64,000 nt of DNA from Labilibaculum sp. (lineage in GTDB: Bacteria; Bacteroidota; Bacteroidia; Bacteroidales; Marinifilaceae). The notes under the pieces are model-generated. The model was given only the letters and a program-made list of their open reading frames with translations, made no database searches and was not told where the DNA came from. This document shows, one piece after another, positions 26,170 to 36,500 of this stretch; the stretch's first letter is position 1; every line of letters starts with the position of its first letter. The DNA is taken from assembly GCA_016342745.1 (NCBI GenBank), contig JAEINT010000001.1, positions 470,874 to 534,873 on the forward strand, written 5' to 3'. The position numbers and the translations under genes were made by a program.

Positions 26170-28605
26170 ATGGTTAAGAATTTCTTCATTACCCTTTTTC
26201 GGAATTTTTCCAGAAACAAGTTTTATACTGCAATAAATGTGGTTGGTTTGTCTGTGGGGTTAATGTGTACGATATTAATATTGTTGTTTGTTCAAGAAGA
26301 ATTATCATACGATAAATACAATGTGAACCACAAGCGTATTGTTCGTGTTGGTTCTGATTTTACCATAAGTGGGAAGAGAGATCGAACTGCAACATCAGCC
26401 TTGCCATTTGGGCCTACTTTTGTTGAAGAATTTCCAGAGGTTGAGGGATTTGTGCGTTTTCGACAGTCTGGAAGACAGCAGTTTAAATATGGAGAAAAAG
26501 AATTTTACGAGGAAAGAATATCCTATGCTGATTCATCTGTGTTCACAATATTTAGTTTCCCACTGTTAAAAGGAGATCCTAAAAAAGCATTAACACAACC
26601 ATATACGATAGTCTTGAATGAGACTTTGGCAAACAAATACTTTGGTGATGAAGATCCTATAGGTAAAGTTTTACATATAGGTGAAAATACTCCTTACACG
26701 GTAAGTGGTGTAATGAAAAATTTACCCGCTAACAGTCATTTCAGATTTCATGCTTTTTACTCCATGAAATCACTGGAGGCTATTAGGGGACCTGAGGCAT
26801 TTAATAGTCAACAACCACTATCGTTTTGGTCATTTAGCAATTATACCTATCTGCTTTTAAATGAAAAGGCCAATTCTGATATTTTATTAGAGCGATTTCC
26901 TGGCTATTACGATAAATACATGAAAGCTTTGGGAGATCAGTTGGGGGTTGATTATAAATTGATTGTTCAGAAGCTTGCAGATATTCATCTAAGATCTCAA
27001 CTACAGTGGGATGCACCAACTGGAAATATAAAATACATTTATATATTATCGGTTATTGCCATTTTTATTCTTTCAATTGCAAGTATAAATTATATGAATA
27101 TGGCGACTGCTAGGTCGTCGAAACGAGCCAAAGAAGTTGGTATTCGTAAAGTAGTTGGAGCACAACGTGAAAATATTATTCGACAGTTTATGTTTGAAAG
27201 TATTTCATTAACTGTCTTTGCCTTAATTATAGCATTGATTTGTGTCGAACTGCTTTTGCCATTTTTCAATCAGTTGGTTGATAAGGATCTTGTGTTGAGT
27301 GTTTTCACAACTCCTGAGGTAATTTTGTTCAATGTTATTCTTGCCGTTATTTTGGGCATTATATCTGGAAGTTATCCGGCACTGTATTTATCTTCTTTTC
27401 AACCGGCCTTCATTTTAAAAGGATATAATGGAGCAAAAGGAGCTAATGGTTTGTTGCGAAAGCTTCTAGTGATTTCGCAATTTACGGTATCTACGATAAT
27501 GATTAGTGGTACAATTATAGTAGCGTCCCAGCTCGTTTATATGAATAATAAGGATGTTGGGTTTACGAAAGAAAATGTAGTTGTAGCCGTAGTGCGAGAT
27601 TCTGTTTTGCGAACAAGAATAGATGCTTTAAAAACAGAATTAAAGAAAAATCCAAATATTAAGGGAGTCACAACTTCTAGTTCAATGCTTATTTTCGGTG
27701 GATCGAAAACAGTTCATTTGTATGAAAGTAACGAGGGAATGCAACAATACGCTTTAAATTTTAATGTTGTTGATTTTGACTATCTCGATGTGATGGGAAT
27801 GAATGTGTTGGAAGGTCGGGATTTTAATCGCGAGATTATTTCCGACACAGCTTCGGCTTTTATCGTAAATCAGGCGGCGGTTAATAAGTTTCATTGGCTG
27901 AAAGGACCACTTGGAAAAAAACTTCAATTGGGGGTCGAAATAGAAGGAGAAGACTCAGGTGGCGTGATGTTAGGAGAAGTGATTGGTGTTGTTCAGGATT
28001 ATCACTATCAATCCCTAAAGGATGTTGTTGAGCCAATGAGTTTGATTGTTTCCGATGATCAAAACCACAAGAGAGTATTGTATGTGCGTATAAATTCAGA
28101 AAATAGAAAAGAAAGTATTGCTTATATCGAGAAAGTATGGGATGAATTTTGTCCTAATATGTCTTTTTCGTATGACTTTTTAGAAGACCAAATGAAAGAG
28201 AATTATGAGAATGAAGAAAGATTAATGTGGATATTTTCTTTATTCTCACTAATTAGTATTCTTATAGCTTCACTTGGTCTGTTTGGTTTGTCTTCATTTA
28301 TGGCAGAACAAAGAACTAAAGAACTTGGTATTCGAAAAGTATTGGGAGCCTCCGTTAATAAATTAGTGTATTTGTTGACCAAAGAATTTATCCGCTTGAT
28401 TTTAATCGCCAACTTAATTTCAGTACCAATATCATATTGGGCTTTAAGTTTATGGTTGAGTGATTTTCCATATCATCTATCAATAGGTATCTGGGTTTTT
28501 GTGGTTACGTTAGTTGTATCCTTATTCATAGGGCTTTTTACTGTTGCATGGCAATCGTTTAGGGCTGCTACATCGGATCCAATAAAAGCCATTAAGTACG
28601 AATAA
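26170..28605 (+). CDS. FtsX/MacB-type ABC transporter permease (second)
   Basis: An 811-aa paralogue of the permease at 23047, with the same double layout. It has an N-terminal helix (FYTAINVVGLSVGLMCTILI is at residues 17-36), a MacB-PCD domain and FtsX helices after RSSKRAKEVGIRKVVGAQREN. A second periplasmic domain and a terminal FtsX block follow (MAEQRTKELGIRKVLGASVNK, residues about 715-735). The two permeases share the framework but differ over most of the periplasmic sequence. It lies 65 nt after the ATPase gene. No terminator is visible between the genes. Confidence 0.9.
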   Translation: MVKNFFITLFRNFSRNKFYTAINVVGLSVGLMCTILILLFVQEELSYDKYNVNHKRIVRVGSDFTISGKRDRTATSALPFGPTFVEEFPEVEGFVRFRQSGRQQFKYGEKEFYEERISYADSSVFTIFSFPLLKGDPKKALTQPYTIVLNETLANKYFGDEDPIGKVLHIGENTPYTVSGVMKNLPANSHFRFHAFYSMKSLEAIRGPEAFNSQQPLSFWSFSNYTYLLLNEKANSDILLERFPGYYDKYMKALGDQLGVDYKLIVQKLADIHLRSQLQWDAPTGNIKYIYILSVIAIFILSIASINYMNMATARSSKRAKEVGIRKVVGAQRENIIRQFMFESISLTVFALIIALICVELLLPFFNQLVDKDLVLSVFTTPEVILFNVILAVILGIISGSYPALYLSSFQPAFILKGYNGAKGANGLLRKLLVISQFTVSTIMISGTIIVASQLVYMNNKDVGFTKENVVVAVVRDSVLRTRIDALKTELKKNPNIKGVTTSSSMLIFGGSKTVHLYESNEGMQQYALNFNVVDFDYLDVMGMNVLEGRDFNREIISDTASAFIVNQAAVNKFHWLKGPLGKKLQLGVEIEGEDSGGVMLGEVIGVVQDYHYQSLKDVVEPMSLIVSDDQNHKRVLYVRINSENRKESIAYIEKVWDEFCPNMSFSYDFLEDQMKENYENEERLMWIFSLFSLISILIASLGLFGLSSFMAEQRTKELGIRKVLGASVNKLVYLLTKEFIRLILIANLISVPISYWALSLWLSDFPYHLSIGIWVFVVTLVVSLFIGLFTVAWQSFRAATSDPIKAIKYE

Positions 28606-28638
28606 ATACTGCTTTTTAAAATTTTAAACTTCGAAGTC

Positions 28639-28926
28639 ATGAGAGAAATATGTGTTCCAATTCCACTAAGTGATGATAATCAGGTAGCAGAGGTAGAAGT
28701 TAAATTAGCGAATAAAGACCAATCAATTTTTTTCAGATTAGAATCCTTTGCTTGGGATATTGCTGAAGAGATTAAGGATAAACCAGATGAAATTACGGAG
28801 AAGTTGCATAAGATTTATAATTTAAAAAAAGTCATTGCTAACTATGATTCTCATTGGGAGGTGCTGCAAATTTTCACTCCTGCCGAGTCGTCCAAAAACA
28901 TTCAAGTCCTCTTTCGTAAAAAATAG
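28639..28926 (+). CDS. Small hypothetical protein
   Basis: A 95-aa soluble, slightly acidic protein starting MREICVPIPLSDDNQVAEVEV, with no signal peptide or membrane segment and a short helical middle (EEIKDKPDEITEKLHKIYN). It follows the second permease by 33 nt with no terminator between, so it is probably the next gene of the exporter operon. I do not recognise the family. The alternating hydrophobic pattern at both ends suggests an alpha/beta fold. Any role in the exporter is a guess from position. Confidence 0.6.
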   Translation: MREICVPIPLSDDNQVAEVEVKLANKDQSIFFRLESFAWDIAEEIKDKPDEITEKLHKIYNLKKVIANYDSHWEVLQIFTPAESSKNIQVLFRKK

Positions 28927-29012
28927 CCTAATATATTATCGATATTTGCTGTAACTTTTGACCTTTCACTTCGTCTTACGAGCGGAATGGAATAATAATT
29001 AAATCAGGAAGT

Positions 29013-30266
29013 ATGGATAATTTAGTGAAAAATATTTTACTCTTTTTTCTTTTTACATATCTATTAATAGGCTCTAAAATTGCTCAGAGTCAAAGCTATC
29101 CGTGTTATTTGTTTGGTGATATTGTTACCGTTGATGGTGATGTATATCGTGGTGCCATACGTTGGGATGACGAAGAAGTGTTTTTGACAGATGTTTTTAA
29201 TGCTGAAAAGGAAGAAAATCCATATGTGAAATACTTACCTAAATCGAGAGAGCGTGTAAATCAAGATTTGAAAAAGAGAAAATACTGGGATCGAATTGAG
29301 CTAACAATAGATGGCGACCGTAATTCATTGCAGGGCGATTATGCCAGAAAATTTTCATGTCGTTTTGGCGATATTAAATCAATCTCTGTTACTGGTTCAG
29401 AATCTGTCAGTTTGGAATTGCGCGATGGCAAGTTCATTAATTTAACTGGTGGATCGAATGATGTTGGAACCAAGGTTTGGATCATTGATCAAGAATTAGG
29501 CTTGCTTAAAATTGATTGGAACAGAATCGATGTGGTCAATTTTAAAGCTCCTCCAAAATCTGGAATTGAAAATTTTGGAGAGCCTATATATGGGAAGTTA
29601 ATAACTACGAAAGGTGAATTTACAGGTTTTATTCAGTGGGATCATGATGAACGATTAAGCTCCGATAAATTAGATGGAAGAAGTCGAGATGGAGATTTAG
29701 CAATCAGTTTTTCAAAAATAAAGGAAATCGAGAAAATTGAAAATGGTAGTAGAGTTAGTTTGCATTCTGGACGGAAGTTTGATTTAAGAGGAAAAAATGA
29801 TGTTAATAAAGATAACAGAGGTATAATTATAAGTATTCCAAATGTGGGACGAATTGATTTCCCATGGAGCCATTTTCTTTCTTTAGAATTGATTCCATTT
29901 TCACAGAATGAGCTAAGTTGTCAAAAAGAATTTAGGGTAACCAAAAGGTTGTTCGGTACATTACTTACAAAGGATGGCAAATCGTACGAAGGAACAATTG
30001 TTTACGATTTAGATGAGGCTATGGATTCGGAGATTTTGAATGGATTAAATGATGAATTAGATTTTTCAGTTCCATTCCGAAACATTCAAAGTATTAAGCC
30101 AATGGCCTATAATTACTGTCTTGTTGAACTTAAAAATGGAAAGAGGTTATATTTAGGAGATCAAACGGATGTTTCAAATAAAAATGCAGGAGTTCTTGTG
30201 TTCTTAAAAGAAGATGAATATCAGACTTTTGAGTGGGAGGATATTGAGCGAATTGATTTTTTATGA
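29013..30266 (+). CDS. Secreted or periplasmic protein with three internal repeats, function unknown
   Basis: A 417-aa product with a signal peptide (hydrophobic residues 8-22, probable cut after SQS near residue 29). The rest is three degenerate repeats of about 125-130 aa. Each starts with G-x-[IL]-x-[TV]-x-x-G-x-[FVY]-x-G (GDIVTVDGDVYRGAIRWDDE; GKLITTKGEFTGFIQWDHDE; GTLLTKDGKSYEGTIVYDLDE). Each contains a central I-K-x-I segment and ends with a hydrophobic [ILF]-x-W strand (LLKIDWNRIDVVNF; RIDFPWSHFLSLEL; TFEWEDIERIDFL). The pattern suggests small beta-barrel modules. I know no named family. It ends the exporter cluster and is followed by a terminator. Confidence 0.7.
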   Translation: MDNLVKNILLFFLFTYLLIGSKIAQSQSYPCYLFGDIVTVDGDVYRGAIRWDDEEVFLTDVFNAEKEENPYVKYLPKSRERVNQDLKKRKYWDRIELTIDGDRNSLQGDYARKFSCRFGDIKSISVTGSESVSLELRDGKFINLTGGSNDVGTKVWIIDQELGLLKIDWNRIDVVNFKAPPKSGIENFGEPIYGKLITTKGEFTGFIQWDHDERLSSDKLDGRSRDGDLAISFSKIKEIEKIENGSRVSLHSGRKFDLRGKNDVNKDNRGIIISIPNVGRIDFPWSHFLSLELIPFSQNELSCQKEFRVTKRLFGTLLTKDGKSYEGTIVYDLDEAMDSEILNGLNDELDFSVPFRNIQSIKPMAYNYCLVELKNGKRLYLGDQTDVSNKNAGVLVFLKEDEYQTFEWEDIERIDFL

Positions 30267-30579
30267 TAAAATCCCTATTTGGATATTGATCCCATTTTTG
30301 AATTTGTTCAAGAATGGGATTTTTTTTTATAAACTACTGAAATTAATAGGTGTAATGATGTTTAAATTTAGTTAAATTATGAACACAAGTTAAATAATCC
30401 ACTAAAATGGACTTTATTGAACGAAATAATATGGGGTAATAATCAATATGTTGAAATTTTTCCCCAAATTTGAAACTTATTTATTTTTCTCTCGTCAAAA
30501 CAAATGATTCTTTAACACTAAGAATATATGTTTCTGCCTAAGGTAATTAGGAAGTCGGTTTATTGGAAAACAAATTGTT
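30267..30579. other. Intergenic region upstream of the giant adhesin
   Basis: 313 bp holding the terminator just described and then about 250 bp of AT-rich sequence before the adhesin. I see no ORF and no good TAnnTTTG element, so the adhesin promoter is not identified. Confidence 0.5.
30289..30328 (+). terminator. Rho-independent terminator after the three-repeat gene
   Basis: A 12-bp stem with one G-T pair (30289-30300 with 30309-30320, core ATCCCATT/AATGGGAT) runs directly into eight or more T. It ends the exporter cluster. Confidence 0.88.
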
Positions 30580-33500
30580 ATGAAAAGGAATACAACTAGT
30601 ATACTATTAATTATAATATTACAATTTCTTTATTTGTCTGCGGAAGCGCGTGATTTCTACTGGATTGGAGGATCAGGTAACTTTAATGATATTCAACATT
30701 GGAGTGATCAGCCAGGTGGAAAAGTGAATCCATTAGCCTTATTGCCGGATAAAGATGATAATGTCTACTTTGATCAGTTTTCATTTCCAAATCCTAATGC
30801 CGAAGTAACGATTACAAGTGTTGCCAGATGTTTAAATATGCATTGGGGGGATGTGCAGAATGTTCCTACCCTAAAAACAGATAATAATGTTGCGCATTAT
30901 CTGGTTATTTATGGTGGTGTGAAATTCAATGATCAAATGATCATTGATTTGGATCGCCCACTTTATTTTAGAGCTAACACCTTAGGGAATGAAATCGATT
31001 TTGGAGGAAATACCTTTAATGGCGATTTCTATTTTGAAAACAATGGAGGCTGGAGAATAACCAGTACGATGGACCTTTTGGATAATACCATTTATTTTAA
31101 TCAAGGAGTCTTAAGTATTGAGGCTGAATTAACATGTGGTAGTATTCTTTCAGAAAATTCGGTTTCTCGAGAGTTGTATTTAAACGCTTCAACAGTTAAT
31201 CTTCAAAAAAGCGGTAATCCTGTCATCTCATTCCAGGCTGATAACCTAGACCTATATCCTGGAACATCCAAGATTGTTGTTAGTTCAAGTAATTCCACAA
31301 TTCAAATTTCAGGAACAAAGCGTATTGAATTTTACGATCTTGTTTTTACTGGAAACGAAGGTGCAATTGAAAGCTCCAATATACTTACTTCTTTTCATGA
31401 CGTAACTTTTGATTTAGATGGAAGTTTAAAAGGTGAAAATGATTTTAATGATTTAACACTAAATGCAGGGCATACCTATTCTATCAATAATGGGACTCAG
31501 AATGTAAAGGGAACTTTTACTGCTCTTGGAGAGTGTTTTGCATATGTTAATTTGATTGGTGATGCTTTTGGAGGAAATATTTCGGCGGCAGCAGTAAATC
31601 TTAATTATTTAAAAGTTCAGAATATTAATGCTCTTGGAACTGCAATCCCTTTTGTAGCAAACAACTCATACAATCTTGGTGGGAACAATACAAATTGGAC
31701 ATTTAATGCTCCTTCTTCAGCCGATTATACCTGGATTGGAACTGCTGGAGATGGCAATTGGGGAACCCCTTCAAACTGGGACAGTGGTTGTGTGCCTTCA
31801 AGGAATAACAATGCAATTATACCAGCTACTTTTGTAGTTAATGTAGATGTCCCTGCAGAATGTAAGGATCTTATTATTGACGATAACTCAACTCTTGAGG
31901 GTACAAATAGAATGGAGATTTATGGTTCTCTTGCAGCAGGTAATTGTACCTGGAATTTTTCTGGAGACACGCAGTTTAGTGGAGATAATTCAAATACCAT
32001 TGCTTTAAACAAAGATATAATCGGTCCTGTATTCTTCAACGGATCGGGAGATTGGACATTCGCTACTGATCTTACGGTTTTAAATACAGTAGAGTTAATT
32101 GAAGGTAATGTTGTAACTGCAGGCTTTAAGCTTACAACAGCTCAATTTATTTCAACCAGTACTTTGTATCGAACACTTGATATTTCTAATTCGGATATTA
32201 TTATTACTGATGGCGTTTCCAGAGCATGGAATGTAGCAGGGAATAATTTTACCATTACAAGTACCAATTCAGAAATACGATTGACGAAAGATGCTGCTGA
32301 ATTTTATAATAACTCTTCTGATTACCTAACTTATGGTCGTGTGGTGTTTAATTACCCTGATGGCCAAGTGTTTTTAACCAATGAAGGAATTGTAACAGAG
32401 CCAAGTTTTGAATCCTTATTGTTTAACGGGAATGCAAAAATAGCAGGTAATCATCAGTTTGATAAGTTGATATTTAGCAAAGGTAAACAATACTTATTTT
32501 TGGCTGGAAGCACACAGAAAATAGTAGTTGCAGAAGGTTTAGTTGCTCACGGAACATGTTCTGATTACATTACTTTCAAAGGCGAAGGCGGTATTGCTTT
32601 CTTCGAATGCGATGTTGCTTCAACCGATTTGATTCGATTAAGAATTGAAGATGTAAATGTAATTGGAAGTATTGGTACACTTACTGCCGCCGAATCTATT
32701 GGGATTTCAGGATACGATGGTTGGGTTTTTCCTAATGATTTAGTAGGTGGAACCGTTTATTGGACTGGAAATACAGATAGTGATTGGTTTACAGCAGATA
32801 ACTGGCTTGGCGGATGTTTGCCAAATCGTAAAGATATTGTTGTTTTTGATGATGCTAATGTTACCAATAGCTACGAGGTTAATATATCTGATAGAGGTAA
32901 ATCAGCCGAATGTTTAGATATGACTTGGACAAATGCAAACCTGATGAGTTTTACTGGAGATCAGCCAATTTGCATTTTCGGATCAACTGATTTTTCAGGA
33001 ATGGATGGCTCCAATTTTGCTTATTCTGGCGAATTTTATTTTAAATCGATTTCATCAGCGACAATAGATGCTGGTGCAGTAACTTTGCTTAGTGATTTGA
33101 ATTTTGAAGGAACGCAGAAAGATGACGGGACTTGGGATGCTGGAGATTGGACATTAAATAGCGCTTTAAATACGACAGGAACAATAGTATTGGAGAATGG
33201 AGATTTAATCTCTAATGATCAAGATATGGAAGCAGGAAGTTTCATTTCTAATTTCGGTATTGACAATACCAGATCTTTAACTCTAGGAGCTACAAAGTTT
33301 AGATTAGAACGATTTGAGATTTCCCCTGATGGTTTTGCATTGAATTCAGGAACTTCAGAAGTTATATTTACAACCGGAGGAGATTTAATAATATCTAAAG
33401 GAGCTGTGCCAGTAACATTTTACGATGTAACGTTTGAAGACGCTGATGGCAACGCATATATTGATACATTTTCAGATGACATCACTTTCAATAATTTAGT

Positions 33501-36500
33501 ACTAAATGGGAATACATATTTTAGAAAGAAAAATGATTCTGAAGTAAGTTTTGCTGTGGAAAGTATTCAGTTAGCAGTAGGTAAAACTTATGTGTTTGAA
33601 AGTACTCAAAAATATATTCTGGGCAATTTAATCGCAAATGGAGCTTGTGAAGGAACTATAGATATTACAGGATCAAGAGCAGATCAGGCTATTTTTGAAG
33701 CCAAAACAGGAGTTACTAGTATCACTGCAAATTCAGTTAATATTTTAAATGTAAAAGCGCAGCCAGCGGATGTATTTATCGCTAAAGCGTCTATCGATTT
33801 AGGTGGGGCTGATGGTTGGAAGTTTGAAGATGAACCAGCAGGGACAGATTTGTATTGGATTGGTGGAACAGGGAATTGGGATGATCCTAGTCATTGGGCT
33901 ACAACATCAGGAGCTACTGTAGCAGATGGTTGTGTGCCGACAGCTAAGGATAATGTGTTTTTTGATATTGCATCATTTACGGATACGGAACAAACTGTAT
34001 ATACAGGGGCAAGTGATATCCGCTGTAGAACAATGGATTGGACTGGTTCCGAAGGGGCGAGACCTAATTTTGAAATGGGAACGACTGATATTACAGGTGT
34101 TTATATCTATGGGTCATTAATATTTAACTCTGCTGTTGATATTGATTTATCAGCGATGGTTGATTTTTACTTTAGAGCAGTCGAACCACAGGTGATTAAT
34201 ACCTTTGGTTACGTGTTTCCAAATATCGTTGAGTTTGATGGTAATGGTGGAGAATGGAAATTGCTCGACAACATGCAAATAGAGGGTGATTGTTTTATCA
34301 GATATGGTAAGTTGATTACTGATGGTAATGACTTGGAATGCAAGAGTATCACTTCAACAGATCCTACTGAGGGGATCAATACTCGTGGATTAGACATTCA
34401 AAATTCGAATATTACCATTACGGGTAAGGAGGATGTATTAGGAAGATCTATTTACATTAATTTGGCTGATGCATACCTAGATTTAGGTTTTGAGTTTTTA
34501 TCAACAAACAGTACAATTACTTTTGTTGATGATGCGGAGGTATTTATTGCAGGTGCTACAACTCACAATATTTCATTTAATAAATTAATTTTTGAGAAGG
34601 ATGGAGAGTTAGATTCTGGATTTTCTGGAATTACACCTTATGTTGATTATTTGCAATTTAAAGAAAATGGCTCTGTAAATGGCAAAAATAAATTTGGAAC
34701 GGTTGAATTAGGCCGTGGTTTCGAATTTAAATTTCAAAATGGGAAAACGTATGAGATGGATTACCTTTTAGCAGAAGGTAGCTGTTTTGCACCTATATAT
34801 TTACATTCATCAAAGGATGGAGCTGGAAAAGAGACAACAATTTTAGCAGCTAATGATGTTGTTGGCAATTTCTTGCAATTAAAAGATATTGTTGGTGACG
34901 CTTCTAACGGAGCAAGCTATACTGCTGCGAATTCATTTGACCTTGGTAATGTTGCAGGATGGACAATAGATGGAGTGGTTGCTCCGATTGCTTTGTATTG
35001 GACTGGAAATGGTGCTGACGATAGCTGGGGTAATCACGAAAATTGGAGTCGTGCTGCTGATGGTAGTGAAGAAGGTTGTGTACCTACTTTGAACGATGAT
35101 GTGTTTTTTACTGCAAACTCATTTCTAGGAAGTAAACTAGTTGAGTTGCTTGCCGATGGAAAATGTCATAACATGACTTGGTATGATGATGTTGATCCAG
35201 ATGCTAATTTTACTGTTGATGCTCGACTTGAATTAGGTGGTTTTATGGATTTAACAGAAACCATGTCAATGAGTATGAGAGGTACCTTTGATTTTATAGG
35301 TGATGGATTAGCTGGTGATAAAGTGGTTGATTTTGCTAATAAATCAATGGATGGAGATGTTATTTTTAACGGTGATGATCAAGCTTGGGTATGGAATTCA
35401 AGTCTGATTACGTCGGGAGATTTATATATAGAAAGTGGTTCTGTTACAAGCGGTGGAAATGATTTTACGATTGGTAAGTTTAGTTCTTTATCATTAGCCG
35501 ATTTTTATGCAGTTCGAAAATTTGATATGTCTGGTTCTTTAGTCAGTGTAATTTCTGATGCGAACAATTCTTGGAATATGAAAATGAATACCGACGGAGG
35601 TTTGGATTTTATTGCAAGTTCTACTGCAATTACTTTTGAAAATGGCGGAGGTATTTATTGTGAAACAGATGCGATTGTAACTTTCGGCTCTGTAGATTTC
35701 AATAACAATGGAATAATAAAGATTCTTGGCAGTGGAGAAGGTATTTTTGGATCAGTTCGCTTTTTTGAGCAAGGACAGATTTTTGGAGATAATACTTTTG
35801 ACAACCTTGAATTTACACTTGGATACGAGAACAATACAATCGAATCAGGAAAAACGATTACTGTTATTTATGATTTAAAAATGGAGGGTGTTCGTTGTTC
35901 GTATGTATTCTTAAAAGCAAATACAGCTGGTGATAAGGCATTTATTCATAAACCATCAGGTTTATTTGAAAAGATTTACAATGCATCACTTACAGATATA
36001 GCAGGTTCTTCAGGAACTGCTGCTGATCATCCAGTTAAATATCATTACGATGAAAACAATTCAACAGGATTTGTTTTCGTACCTGTTGGTGGCGATGGAG
36101 TTGAAGATCCACCATCATTTGAAGGCAGTTTTGATCAACCAAGAGAAGAGTGGTGTAGTGAAGTTGCTATTTTGGAACATGTAAAGAATTTCCCAATAAA
36201 TAACAATACTACCTTCCAATGGTACTTTAGTTTAGACGGTTCTGTTGGTTCCTATACAGCTATTCCTGATGCAACCAATGCAACAATAGAGGTAACCGTA
36301 ACAGGATATTATAAAGTAGATGTTATTTATGGTTTAAATAATGTAATAGGTGATGGATCTCAATGTAAAATTGAATCAATTATAGAGGTTGTTTTGGGTA
36401 CCAAATCGAATGTGTCTCTTGAGATAACAGCTAATAATGTGAAGTGTTTTGGTGAAGGGAATGGTCGTATTATTGCTAAAGTAGCTAATAATCAATATCC

